DNA of 64,000 nucleotides from Lachancea mirantina (lineage: Eukaryota; Ascomycota; Saccharomycetes; Saccharomycetales; Saccharomycetaceae): positions 806,001-870,000 of the forward strand of contig LT598468.1 of assembly GCA_900074745.1 (NCBI GenBank). The letters run 5' to 3'. Every line of letters starts with the position of its first letter. Position 1 is the first letter of the stretch. Below are positions 9,233 to 18,632 of the stretch, piece by piece. Both the position numbers and the translations under genes were made by a program. A model generated the notes under the pieces. It did no database searches, was not told where the DNA came from, and saw only the letters and a program-made list of their open reading frames with translations.

Positions 9233-10051
9233 ATGTCTTTGGCCGATGACCTCGATGATGGTTTAAGCTATCAGTTCGAAGATCCTAACGAAAAACTTCC
9301 GGAGTCTGATCCCGGTAAGACCAGCTCGAAAAGGCCACTTGAAGATGAGAACGTCAATGAACCACCAAAGAAGGTTAGCAAGAGAAAACAGAAACTAGAG
9401 AAATCCAAATTGCATGAAAAGAAGCTTGAAAAACTCGAATATGAGAAGCTGCAAAAGAAGCTGCTGCCTCGACTGTCTAGTGAAGAGCTTGCCGAACATA
9501 TCGCTTCGCTTATACGCTCGAAGAATCCATCGCTAAGCGCTTTGGAGCTCGATGAGCTTTATTTGAAAAAATCAGACTTCATTGCCACGTCTGACTACGA
9601 TAAAGATCGCACGCTTGAAAACTTTGCTGATTTCGTCAGCAAGCATTCCAATGCACCCCGCGCAATCGTTTTTTCCGTTTCTAACATAAGAGTCGCCGAT
9701 GTCTTTCGAAGCTTAGGAGGCTCCAAAAATGCGATCAAATTCTTTTCAAAAAATAAGTACAACGATGATCTCAAAGCTGCAGAAGAACTCTGGAATGGGC
9801 CGAAGAAGTCTAAGGGAAAAGCTGCACTTCCTCTAAAATACATTCTAACAACACCGAGCAGGATGTCGCGAATCATCAAAAATACAGATGCATTGTTTAG
9901 TGGAAAGGACAAACTCGACATAATAATCGACGCCAGCTATCTGGACCCCAAAATGAACACAATCTTCACCGGCGAAGACAACGGTGTACTCGTGAGCACG
10001 TTAAAAGAATTCACGACAAAGAAGAGCTCTGTCAAAATTATACTTTTTTAA
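9233..10051 (+). CDS. CMS1: Cms1-like small-subunit processome factor
   Basis: 272 residues from the ATG at 9233 (MSLADDLDDGL); an ATG at 9218 would add five residues. S. cerevisiae Cms1 is about 291 residues. The N-terminus is acidic, followed by a Lys-rich stretch (about residues 45-75) and a Rossmann-like domain resembling a DEAD-box fold (RAIVFSVSNIRVADVFRSL, ILTTPSRMSRII, DIIIDASYLDPK) without helicase catalytic motifs. Cms1 associates with early pre-ribosomes. A PAC-like CTCATC at 9098-9103 suits a ribosome-biogenesis gene. The position beside THI73 supports the name. Confidence 0.9.
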   Translation: MSLADDLDDGLSYQFEDPNEKLPESDPGKTSSKRPLEDENVNEPPKKVSKRKQKLEKSKLHEKKLEKLEYEKLQKKLLPRLSSEELAEHIASLIRSKNPSLSALELDELYLKKSDFIATSDYDKDRTLENFADFVSKHSNAPRAIVFSVSNIRVADVFRSLGGSKNAIKFFSKNKYNDDLKAAEELWNGPKKSKGKAALPLKYILTTPSRMSRIIKNTDALFSGKDKLDIIIDASYLDPKMNTIFTGEDNGVLVSTLKEFTTKKSSVKIILF

Positions 10052-10092
10052 AATCTTTTATAATTCCATAATCGATGCTTCATTGTCTAAAA

Positions 10093-12186
10093 CTATGTAA
10101 ATGGTCGTTTAATAGATATTCGTCTAGATAATATCGACGGTTTCCGTGTGACTTTCGAAGATCCTATAGTCGTTCGTCTTTTCATTTTGAGGTGATTTAC
10201 AGTTTCAGCCGGCTTGTCATGATCGTTCATCTTTTTCACTGGCGACGACCCCGCTCTGCTTCTAGTTGAAATTGGGTCTGAGTAAGAAGCCGAAGACTTA
10301 GAGCTCCGAGTGTCAGGAATCATCTCCAGGCTATCTCTATTTCTGTTTAGCACCGGGCTTTGCGGCAGCGTCATAGTCCTGTTTAATCTGAAAACTTGTC
10401 CGATTGGCTTCAAATAGATGGATGCAATAGAGCCAATGTTGAGTTCTAATTCCTCGAGCACGGCTGGATCGAGGCGCGTATTCAACGTGATAAGAGGTAA
10501 CTCGCCATCGACAATTTCCACGATGTCATCCAAGGATATATTAGAGTCGGCACGCTGTTGGACTAAAGACAAAAGTCTCCAATACATCAGAGCTCTTTCC
10601 CTCAAGTCGGGGTTATCGGCATTATCAACAGCAGTTTTTAAAATTTTGAGGCAGAGCTCCTCGGTTTCTGAAGAGCGGGTTCTAACAAAAAACTTCACAG
10701 AAGAGTTTAAAACGGAAAATTGAACCTCCAAACTCTCCTCGCCAAAATTATCGGAAAAGACTCGAAAAAGCGTCAAAAAATTGGGCAGGCTGCGTGAAAA
10801 CTGAGTTATGATCCAAATCATCGCACTTCGCGATTCTGGCTCTTGAACAGAGTCATTAAATGCAACCAGTCTCTTAATTGTTTCCGAGTCCTGCTCTGGA
10901 TATTTTCTCATCACATTACGGAACACGGAGATGATCTCTTGTATGATGTACTCGACTCCGAAATCAAGCAGATCTAAAAGTACATTTATGCAGTCATCAA
11001 CGGAATTTTCTAGTTTGACAGCCAGATTTCCAATAGCTCTGATTGCCTTTCGAGACATTTGTATATCGATGTCAGTGGCATAGTCTTTGAGTTCTTGAAG
11101 TATTTGTCGCAAGTTGTCCTCCTTCGCAAGCAAATACAATATTTCTAATTTGGTGTCCTTGATATAGATAGGATCGTTAAATTCCACGAAGAAATAGGAC
11201 ACATCAATTTGAAGAAATGGCTTGTCTCTTCCTAAAAGCAGCAGAATCACATTTCTCAGTACTAAAAACTGTAATTCTGAGGGTTTATTCAGAAGTGCCA
11301 CCACAGAGCTTGACAATCTTTTCACAATACTTTCATGAATTGAATCCACGTAATTGATGAGGTACAGGATCAATTTCAATGCAGCCAAACTCACGGAAGT
11401 ATTGACATGTTGTAAATGGGGAAGGACGACCTCTATCAGATGATGTGATTCTGAATGGGTCTGCGGCACGTAATTTGCAGTCAGTCCATTGAGGATGAGG
11501 GTATGGTCCCATTCATTGAGTTCGGGAAGCAATTCCAGAAGATTGAAGCATGTGTCGTGAGATAGTGACATTGGTGGCAGATCTTTATGAGACTCATTCA
11601 AGGCATCAAGGACGGAAAGCGCATGCGCCCGAACCGACGGAAATTGTCGCTGCTCGTTGATGATTTGTGAAAGGAAAGAGACATATGGGCGAGCCGAATT
11701 CTTGTCAGCTTGGTCCATGTTCAAAATCGCATGCAGTGCAGCTCTTTTCAAGTCTGCCGATTCTGAGGACCTTGTCAAGACGCTCTCGAGACATTTTTGA
11801 CATGCAGAGTAATATGAGGGTCTAGGAATCGATGAAAGAGTGTTGAGAGCCATGATGCGGAGCCTTTCATTCGATGAGGCGAAATCATCCTGGATCAACT
11901 TTAAGGCCTCTTCGAAATGCGAAGATTTTGTTGGTGCCATTGCGAGCGCATATTGATGGCAAGCCATCTTGACTTCCATATCGTCATCTATACTCCAGAA
12001 TTTTAGTATTTCTGGGAATAGAGACGCCATTTCATTCAAATAGCCCATAGTTATGTTCGCGATAATCTTCTTCAACGCATTCTTCTGCCGAGCGGCAGAA
12101 GCCTTGAACCTTTTGTTATCAGCCTGCTGAAGTTCTGCTCTAATCTCATAAGCCTTATGTCTAGTGAAAACTCGTTGATCAGACAT
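10093..12186 (-). CDS. APL2: AP-1 clathrin adaptor large subunit beta1 (Apl2)
   Basis: 697 residues (S. cerevisiae about 726). It is an adaptin N-terminal armadillo/HEAT solenoid running from the first residues to about 580: repeated leucine-rich helices, with KKIIANITMGYLNEMASLFP near residue 40 as the classic beta-adaptin first-repeat motif. A Ser/Arg-rich basic tail follows (about 590-697) where larger beta-adaptins have a hinge and ear. Beta-adaptins bind clathrin and sort cargo between trans-Golgi and endosomes. The gene is convergent with CMS1. In S. cerevisiae the APL2 ortholog sits elsewhere (YKL135C), so it is the one non-YLR gene inside the YLR003-YLR010 block. Confidence 0.85.
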   Translation of the reverse strand: MSDQRVFTRHKAYEIRAELQQADNKRFKASAARQKNALKKIIANITMGYLNEMASLFPEILKFWSIDDDMEVKMACHQYALAMAPTKSSHFEEALKLIQDDFASSNERLRIMALNTLSSIPRPSYYSACQKCLESVLTRSSESADLKRAALHAILNMDQADKNSARPYVSFLSQIINEQRQFPSVRAHALSVLDALNESHKDLPPMSLSHDTCFNLLELLPELNEWDHTLILNGLTANYVPQTHSESHHLIEVVLPHLQHVNTSVSLAALKLILYLINYVDSIHESIVKRLSSSVVALLNKPSELQFLVLRNVILLLLGRDKPFLQIDVSYFFVEFNDPIYIKDTKLEILYLLAKEDNLRQILQELKDYATDIDIQMSRKAIRAIGNLAVKLENSVDDCINVLLDLLDFGVEYIIQEIISVFRNVMRKYPEQDSETIKRLVAFNDSVQEPESRSAMIWIITQFSRSLPNFLTLFRVFSDNFGEESLEVQFSVLNSSVKFFVRTRSSETEELCLKILKTAVDNADNPDLRERALMYWRLLSLVQQRADSNISLDDIVEIVDGELPLITLNTRLDPAVLEELELNIGSIASIYLKPIGQVFRLNRTMTLPQSPVLNRNRDSLEMIPDTRSSKSSASYSDPISTRSRAGSSPVKKMNDHDKPAETVNHLKMKRRTTIGSSKVTRKPSILSRRISIKRPFT

Positions 12187-12469
12187 GAATTGTTTGACAT
12201 AAAAGGGTCGTGGTGCGCGGTTTATAGCTCTTTAGTATCATTAATAAAGTCTATCAATCCCTTCGTCTATGATGATTATGGATAACAACACATTATTATA
12301 CACTAGAAACCTGCTTCATAGGACTTCTTGACCAACTCACTTCCACCCAAATGGTCCCTTAGGAGCTTCACAATCGATCGATGGTTTATTAAAAACTGCT
12401 CACCTTCCTCCCTTTTTTCTCGTGATTTTTTGAGAAAAATCCGTTTAACTCTCTGGTTACAACAATCAA

Positions 12470-14302
12470 TTAACCTGTATTGTGTCTCTGACCTTGTTTC
12501 CAACTGTCAAAGTCGATCAAGGCCTGCATACAGCCCCACTCAGTAATCTTATTGCTGAGCCAGTCCAAATTTACCGGTTTAGTGAGGTAGTCGTTACAAC
12601 CTGCAAGGAGCGCTTCAGTTCTGTCAGCCTTGGAATTCGAAGCAGTCAATGCCACGATAATAACTGGTGTTTTGAACAGGTGATGATTTAGAACTTCAGT
12701 GTCAGTAGCGGTGGTTGTTACATCCGAATCTTGATCGCCATCGCCAATGGTTGTTGTTTCACGTTTGTCCGATATTTCGCTATCACTGGAGCTGGAACTA
12801 TCATCGCCCTTGTCCTTTAGATAAAACTGACGTTCTTTGGTTTTTTGCTTTTCAACGCCGCTCACTTTCTCAAGATGTCGAATTTCTTTGGCAGCGTCCA
12901 AACCGGACATTACTGGAAGTTGCAAATCCATGAGAACAAGGTGCATCCCGCCATCACGCCATATATCGACTGCTTCTCGTCCATTCTTGGCTATTTTGTA
13001 AGAAATCTTGTGCTTGCGTAAAAAAGACCCCAGGATCGCTTGATTGATGACATTGTCTTCGACAACCAAGACATTGATTCGAGGAACGATCTTCTCTTTT
13101 GTAACGTGGGCCAGTTTGTCGTGGCCTGGCACTTGGGAAAGCGGTGATACTTCTCTTTGAATTAGCGGGTCGAGAGATGGAACCAGCCCAACTTCCTCTT
13201 CTACAAGCGGTAACGCGGTTTCAAGAGAACCATCTTGAAAATTGAGTCCCTTAGAGACATCTGACTTGGGAGACGAAGTCAAAGAAGATGGTAGATTGAC
13301 ATCGCCCTCGAAACCCTTGGGTAATAATATGATTGCTTGTTTCCGGCTATCACCCGATTCTTCGTCGACCGCACCATCTAGGCCTCTCAGTTGTTCTTCG
13401 TTAACTATAAGTTTGTAATCTTCTTGTGGCGGTTCTTCTAACACTTGCTCCTCGGTATCTTCCTCGGTAACCTGTATGTCTTGTCGCCGGTGATTTTCGT
13501 CATCAAGCCCCTCTGGGAGATCCCAATCCTTTCTGCTTGAAAACACCACGAGAGCGTTGGCCGCTTTCTGCGCCGCAAGACCGCCGAAAAGACTATTGCA
13601 AACGTTCAAAACAAGTTCGTCCGGTTCAAATATCATCTGGTGAGGACCTTTTTGGAAACCGCCTCTTGAACAAGGCAAAACTCGCGACGCACGTCGAGAT
13701 CGTGCCGTATACGTCGGAGAAGGCGTTGGGCGCTCGAATTGTTTCCTCACATTCGACAGCGGGGTCGAGACGTACGTTTGCTGACCCGCAGATGCTGGAA
13801 GCCTGGTATGGAGCGCTTTGGGTGAAGAGATTATAGGTGTAACGGCCCCGTGTTGCCAAGGGCTCGCAGTGCGAGAACGTTGTCCCACTACCAATGGACC
13901 GTGATTGATGCTATTATTGCTTAGATCTGCATCTGGTACGCTAGCAGATGTCGGTACAGGATGGTGCAACGTCACGGGAGTCTTGCCTGTAGTTTCCAAT
14001 GTATTTCGTGTGGCATCTGTTTCGCTATGGCAATCGCACCAAATGCCAATGCAAGTATCGAAATTATCGTGCAACAAAGACCAATTTGTTTCTTTAAACT
14101 TTTCAAAGATACGAGTCTTCAAGTCATCCATCGTGTCTCCTTCTTCGTATTCGATCGCCGTTGGTTGGTTTATCTCGCTTGCTTCTGGGCTGTCCGGGTC
14201 CAAAACAACCCAAACTTTCGGTGCTACTCCTCCATGGAATATATGTCGCCTTTGAAACAGCGACGGCGATTTGGATCTTCTTACACCGATCCTCTCTGTC
14301 AT
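12470..14302 (-). CDS. SSK1: Ssk1 response regulator of the osmostress MAPK pathway
   Basis: 610 residues (S. cerevisiae 712). The C-terminal receiver domain starts near residue 408. It has the acidic pair Glu415/Asp416 (VLVVEDNVINQ), phosphoacceptor Asp459 (LVLMDLQLPVMSG), Thr553 and Lys575 (DYLTKPV). About 60 residues rich in Ser/Asp (485-543) are inserted inside the receiver before the last strand, as in other yeast Ssk1 proteins. The N-terminal 400 residues are mostly disordered. Ssk1 receives phosphate from Sln1-Ypd1; the unphosphorylated form activates Ssk2/Ssk22 and so Hog1. The place next to NSE1 and PAM18 matches YLR006C. Confidence 0.95.
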   Translation of the reverse strand: MTERIGVRRSKSPSLFQRRHIFHGGVAPKVWVVLDPDSPEASEINQPTAIEYEEGDTMDDLKTRIFEKFKETNWSLLHDNFDTCIGIWCDCHSETDATRNTLETTGKTPVTLHHPVPTSASVPDADLSNNSINHGPLVVGQRSRTASPWQHGAVTPIISSPKALHTRLPASAGQQTYVSTPLSNVRKQFERPTPSPTYTARSRRASRVLPCSRGGFQKGPHQMIFEPDELVLNVCNSLFGGLAAQKAANALVVFSSRKDWDLPEGLDDENHRRQDIQVTEEDTEEQVLEEPPQEDYKLIVNEEQLRGLDGAVDEESGDSRKQAIILLPKGFEGDVNLPSSLTSSPKSDVSKGLNFQDGSLETALPLVEEEVGLVPSLDPLIQREVSPLSQVPGHDKLAHVTKEKIVPRINVLVVEDNVINQAILGSFLRKHKISYKIAKNGREAVDIWRDGGMHLVLMDLQLPVMSGLDAAKEIRHLEKVSGVEKQKTKERQFYLKDKGDDSSSSSDSEISDKRETTTIGDGDQDSDVTTTATDTEVLNHHLFKTPVIIVALTASNSKADRTEALLAGCNDYLTKPVNLDWLSNKITEWGCMQALIDFDSWKQGQRHNTG

Positions 14303-14414
14303 GGTTTGCTTGTTCTCTTCTGTTTCGATAAACCTCTATGGTTTGAGTATGTCGAAAGTTGAAGTTCTTGATATATGTTAGGTCTTCATAATCACCAAAT
14401 GATGAACATGACAA

Positions 14415-15257
14415 ATGGTAGAAGAGACTCGTTCATTTGATCAACAAACCCTTACTGGAGGCTTTAATGATACCAAGAAGCGTTTATTGCGGTACATCTT
14501 GTTACACCGCGGGGTCTGTTCTCACAGTTCGTTGTTGAACGCGTTGCGAGCGTTGGAACAAGACGAAGTCGCTGACGAAGTCGGTGGAGAAGTGAACGAA
14601 AGATTGGACCTTATTTTGAAAGATATCAATGTCAATTTGTCGAAAGTTGGATACAGCGTTTTGCGATGTTACGATCGATACGGAGATCGTTGTTATGCTT
14701 ATATAGACGTTGGTCAAACTGCAGAAACGAAATTAGCAACAACGTTCAACGCTGATGAGCTTGAATACGTTAAATGGTGTATTGCGAGTTTTATGAAGAG
14801 CGGGGGTATTGTGCATGACGTTGACGACCATGGCAGCCGTGTGCGTGACGCAGTTGACGATATTCTTGAACGCGCGAGTAGCAGCTCACAACGACGACTA
14901 GACAAGGTCGTCTCTTACACAGAAGGATCTCTCCATTTGTGCGATTACGTAGCTTTGGGTGCGAGTCGTGCGGAGGAATTGCTGGTCAAATTGTGTAAAC
15001 TGAAATGGTTCTATCGCACGGCAGGTGGCCGCGTCGGTCTTGACACTCGTGGCGTCCTAGAGCTCAACGAGTACTTGTCCCGCGAATTCGAGACACCTCA
15101 ATGTTGTGCATGTGTTTCAACAACACTATCAGGTGTGATTTGTAGTTGTCGACGATCTGCGTGGCACGTTGCTTGTTTCCAACACACCGTTGTCCATCTC
15201 ACGCAGGAGTGTGCAGAATGCGGACAATCACTGCTGAACGCATTCTACTTAGACTAA
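14415..15257 (+). CDS. NSE1: Nse1, RING-like subunit of the Smc5-Smc6 complex
   Basis: 280 residues (S. cerevisiae 336). An N-terminal winged-helix part carries the conserved opening KRLLRYILLHRGVCSHSSLL. The C-terminus is a variant RING with CCACVSTTL, CSCRRSAWHVACF and CAECGQSL, giving paired Cys/His zinc ligands between about residues 235 and 272. Nse1 pairs with Nse3 and acts in DNA repair and chromosome segregation as part of Smc5/6. It is divergent from SSK1 with 112 bp between the starts, as YLR007W and YLR006C are. Confidence 0.9.
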   Translation: MVEETRSFDQQTLTGGFNDTKKRLLRYILLHRGVCSHSSLLNALRALEQDEVADEVGGEVNERLDLILKDINVNLSKVGYSVLRCYDRYGDRCYAYIDVGQTAETKLATTFNADELEYVKWCIASFMKSGGIVHDVDDHGSRVRDAVDDILERASSSSQRRLDKVVSYTEGSLHLCDYVALGASRAEELLVKLCKLKWFYRTAGGRVGLDTRGVLELNEYLSREFETPQCCACVSTTLSGVICSCRRSAWHVACFQHTVVHLTQECAECGQSLLNAFYLD

Positions 15258-15312
15258 GTAAGGAACTGGTTCCCGTTGCATAATATTTACATGACCCTCG
15301 CCTCCCGACGTC

Positions 15313-15786
15313 TCATTTACGTATCCCGCGTTTTTCCAGGAAATCCTTTGCCTCATTGATCTTAGTGGCTAAATACGGACTTCCACCCTTATCCGGATGG
15401 TTGGCAAGCATGATTCTACGGTGAACTTCCTTGAGCTTCTTTTGCGTTAAGGAACTCTCCTTTAAGTTCAAAATCTGAAGTGCTTCGCGTGCATTCATCT
15501 TAGGATCAAATCCACCTTTCAGAAACTGGGTCCCAGGAGCTCCGCCACCCATTGCCCTCGAAACCGTTTTGAATGCACCTGCGGCAAAATACAGTGTCAA
15601 AAATCCACCTATTCCGGTCAGCACTGGGTGCTGGCCCATAGCATTCAGAGCTTGGTCGAAATACAAGTCCATCCCGCTTTGTTCGGTCGTTTGTGGAGCT
15701 ATTGGGGTCGCTGTTTCGGCCAAAACTTGTTGTTGGCCTCTAGGTTCGCCAGGAATGGGCAGTTGTGGAACTTCGAGCCCTGCCAT
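15313..15786 (-). CDS. PAM18: Pam18/Tim14 J-protein of the mitochondrial import motor
   Basis: 157 residues (S. cerevisiae 168). A polar N-terminal segment is followed by one membrane helix (about residues 54-77, LTGIGGFLTLYFAAGAF) and a matrix J domain at about 100-157 with the essential HPD triad at 130-132. Pam18 stimulates the ATPase of mitochondrial Hsp70 (Ssc1) at the TIM23 channel. It is convergent with NSE1 (56 bp apart), matching YLR008C. Confidence 0.95.
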   Translation of the reverse strand: MAGLEVPQLPIPGEPRGQQQVLAETATPIAPQTTEQSGMDLYFDQALNAMGQHPVLTGIGGFLTLYFAAGAFKTVSRAMGGGAPGTQFLKGGFDPKMNAREALQILNLKESSLTQKKLKEVHRRIMLANHPDKGGSPYLATKINEAKDFLEKRGIRK

Positions 15787-15896
15787 GGCGTCTTTTGTCG
15801 CTTTTGAATTTTTGGTTTTCTTAGCTTCAGATCTATCGAAAAGTTCTTGATTTTCGAAAAGAAAATGAATTCCAAGGTGGATGATGAAAAAATCAG

Positions 15897-15945
15897 AAAA
15901 TTTTCACCAAGCTCATCTCATCTCATCTCATCTCGTCTCATCTCG
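15897..15945. promoter_or_regulatory. RRPE followed by a tandem PAC-type CTCAT array (RLP24 promoter)
   Basis: AAAATTTTCA (an RRPE-type core) at 15897-15906 is followed by four CTCAT units, one CTCGT, another CTCAT and a final CTCG at 15912-15945. Read on the other strand, each repeat junction gives GATGAG, the core of the PAC box. RRPE plus PAC is the standard signature of ribosome-biogenesis genes. Here it lies 39-87 bp upstream of the RLP24 start and also faces PAM18. Confidence 0.6.
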
Positions 15946-15983
15946 TTAAGAAACCGAACCAACAGTGACCCGTTAAGGACGCA

Positions 15984-16577
15984 ATGAGAATCTACAGTTG
16001 TCATTTTTGCTCATCACCAGTGTATCCGGGTCATGGGATTATGTTTGTGCGTAACGACGCCAAAGAATTCCGGTTCTGTAGATCGAAATGTCATAAGGCG
16101 TTCAAACAAAGGCGGAACCCACGTAAACTGCGGTGGACGAAAGCGTTCCGGAAGGCAGCCGGTAAAGAACTTGCAGTGGACACTACGCTTGCGTTTGCAC
16201 AGCGTAGAAACGTTCCTGTGCGTTACAACAGGGAACTTGTCGCCACGACCCTGCGTGCGATGTCCAGGGTCGAAGAGATCCGCCAAAAGAGGGAACGTGC
16301 GTTCTACAAGAACCGTATGCGTGGTAACAAAGAACGTGATTTCGCGCGTGATCGTGATTTAGTGGAATCGAATGCGGAATTGTTGCGTTTGAGGGATGTG
16401 GAACTTGCGCGTGAAGCGGCCAAGGCAGAAGCGGTCGAAGCTGGCGAAGAGAGCGAAGAAATGGATGTGGATGGCAGCGAAGAAAGCGAAAGCGAAGACG
16501 AAAGCGAAGCTGAACGCGAGAAACAAAAAATTGTTCTCAAAAACAAACGCAAGAACTCGAAGAAGATCACTTTTTGA
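15984..16577 (+). CDS. RLP24: Rlp24, 60S ribosome assembly factor (eL24-like)
   Basis: 197 residues (S. cerevisiae 199). The eL24-type zinc ribbon is at the N-terminus (Cys6, Cys9, Cys32, Cys36), followed by the conserved basic region [20 protein letters not shown]. An acidic Glu/Ser/Asp stretch (about 150-180) and a basic tail ending KNSKKITF follow; in S. cerevisiae this C-terminus recruits the AAA-ATPase Drg1. Rlp24 holds the eL24 site on pre-60S particles until cytoplasmic maturation. The position matches YLR009W. Confidence 0.96.
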   Translation: MRIYSCHFCSSPVYPGHGIMFVRNDAKEFRFCRSKCHKAFKQRRNPRKLRWTKAFRKAAGKELAVDTTLAFAQRRNVPVRYNRELVATTLRAMSRVEEIRQKRERAFYKNRMRGNKERDFARDRDLVESNAELLRLRDVELAREAAKAEAVEAGEESEEMDVDGSEESESEDESEAEREKQKIVLKNKRKNSKKITF

Positions 16578-17531
16578 GCCTGAGCCACGCATAGACACTG
16601 TTGCCTGTATTTTAGAATTGAGAAAACCCCGGTGTAAACTAGTAAAATGGTAGCTCGGGCAGCGCGGGACGGGGTTTGCTAGAGGCCTACATAAATTCAT
16701 ATATATATTGTAAGAACTTTATCCAGAAATTTTCTGAATGCGATCGACCGGTGTAACGGAACAGGAGCTCAATTAATGTAGCATGCGGTTTGTCAGTTAG
16801 GTGCTGGGATAGTGTGTAGCTCCTTTATACGAAAGCTTACACTTTATCCACTTCTCGCTTCTCAGTGCGACTCATGGACGTCACAAGCCGTTCGAAACCT
16901 TTTTGAAGCTCTAACTGTCGAGTAAGGTGTCGACATGAAATGATTGTCAACAGGTTTATGGTACACATAGCATTGCTTTTGGTAATTTATGATTGGTTCA
17001 TCAATTACTGTTTCTGAAAGGACTACAGTAACATCAAAGGCGCCAATTCAATTTATGCAGTATCTTGTTATTTGATAGAAGAGCTAAATTGGGTTTACGG
17101 CAGTCTTTGGTGTGAGCTGATAAGCAGGTCTTGTGGCATTTCGCGTGCAAATAACTTTTTATGAGCGACACTGTTCCTATTGCGCATTCACCTGCCCATA
17201 CTTTTTCAATCTGTGTCCACTTACAATGCGCTTCCGGCGTTTCTGGACCACATCGAACCGTCCAAGATATTGCAATTCATTTGGAATGGTGATGTCTCGC
17301 AACCCAAGCATCCTCGAAGCACGAAGACTTTGTCTGATGAGCCTCCTTTGACTTTAATTGACAATTTTGCTAATCTGTAAAGTGAGCTGTTGATCAAGAA
17401 ACAGATCAATAAACGAAACAGGACAAAATGGTGTTGAAAAATTCTTTAAAACCCTCGCCCAGAGGCAGATTGAAAGACTCGACAAGTCCAGGGCGCCTTC
17501 TTTCCGTGTCTTGCAAACCCGCTATCTTCTC
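16578..17531. other. intergenic region between convergent RLP24 and TEN1
   Basis: About 950 bp, long for a gap between two converging genes. It contains overlapping short frames on the plus strand: an ATG frame from 17161 and, shifted, a protein-like frame ending at 17380 (with DHIEPSKILQFIWNGDV). Neither has a recognisable homolog or an evident intron. No tRNA or clear structured RNA is seen. Confidence 0.4.
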
Positions 17532-17960
17532 TCAAGCATTGTCTCGCCCTCGCCAAAACGAATTCAACACGGCCAGTTCTCGAATCGTGACCAATTCGAA
17601 ATCCAAGATCTCGAGTTGATCTTCACAAACATAACATTTCATATCCAAGACATCTCCTTCTACAGGTTTCTTGCTCGCGTTTTGCACGAATTTCCGAAAT
17701 ACCAGTTTCTCGCCCATTACCATCCAGATGAAGTGATTATCTTGACCGTCAGATACAGACGACAGAGCCGAAGGAGATAGCTCCACCGGTGATGTGAGCT
17801 CCGCTAATTCACCCAGCTTACATTTGATCGACCCAGGATTATCTTGACCCTCATTTTCGTGGTATTCGATAAGCTGAGCTACCAATCTAAACCTGCAAAA
17901 CCCCGATGATTTGGCAAGCCAACAACGCAGTTTTCCTATAGAAACAAAGATTCGATCCAT
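17532..17960 (-). CDS. TEN1: Ten1-like telomere capping subunit (CST complex), by synteny
   Basis: 142 residues (S. cerevisiae Ten1 160). The sequence is fast-evolving and I do not recognise it by motif alone. The alternating hydrophobic pattern (FRLVAQLIEY, HFIWMVMGEKLVFRKFV, LDMKCYVCEDQLEILDFELV) fits a small beta-barrel OB fold. The position right after RLP24, on the opposite strand, is that of YLR010C/TEN1. Ten1 binds Stn1 and, with Cdc13, protects telomere ends and helps C-strand fill-in. Confidence 0.7.
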   Translation of the reverse strand: MDRIFVSIGKLRCWLAKSSGFCRFRLVAQLIEYHENEGQDNPGSIKCKLGELAELTSPVELSPSALSSVSDGQDNHFIWMVMGEKLVFRKFVQNASKKPVEGDVLDMKCYVCEDQLEILDFELVTIRELAVLNSFWRGRDNA

Positions 17961-18632
17961 CAGCGATCATTCATTAAAGTCCTAAAACCAACGCCAAACC
18001 TCGGGACACGAAAAGCTTACTGAATCAGGCCTTCTTTTTTTTTCCGTGGGCATAGTTACCTTAATGTCGAAACCCTGTGAGCCCTGAAATCGCATCAAGG
18101 TCAAGTCCCGGAAACCAAAATATATCGAAAGCCAAGAACTGAATTATAATGAGAACAGTTTATCGGTAGCATTATGGTAGGGCCCTGCGAACGACCAGGC
18201 GAGCCAATTGGGTTGTGGAGGCTATAACCCAGTAGAATCGAAATTGCATTGCATGCGATAATGAGTCGGATCCGGACTAGAGAGCTTTGACCAACTGGGA
18301 AAAGATATTCTAAGAGTAAACGGAAATAACCATTTTAGATGGTTTCAGAGCATTTTTGGCGATGTGGACGTGACCTTCCCAGGGTTATTTGGGACTTCGG
18401 CCGGTGAAGTTGCATGTCACGCTGAGAATACTAGTCTGATTGGCGGGGACCATTTCCAATAATTTAACATCCTTGAGGCTAACACGTAATTCACAGTCAG
18501 TGGTGTGATGCTCAGGCGAGAGGGGAGGCAGAAGCGACAGGCTCCTGCTGAAGAGTATAAAAAGACATGTAACTGGTCTTCTTCGATTGAGGTTTTTAAT
18601 TTTACTCTCAACATCAGCAAAAACATCGTACA
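17961..18632. other. promoter region of the THI5-family gene
   Basis: About 670 bp. A TATA box (TATAAAAA) lies at 18556-18563, 70 bp before the ATG. A short interrupted dyad, TGGGTT...AACCCA, is at 18209-18231, and AGTTACC at 18054-18060 repeats seven bases of the THI73 hairpin arm. No gene is seen. Confidence 0.5.
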
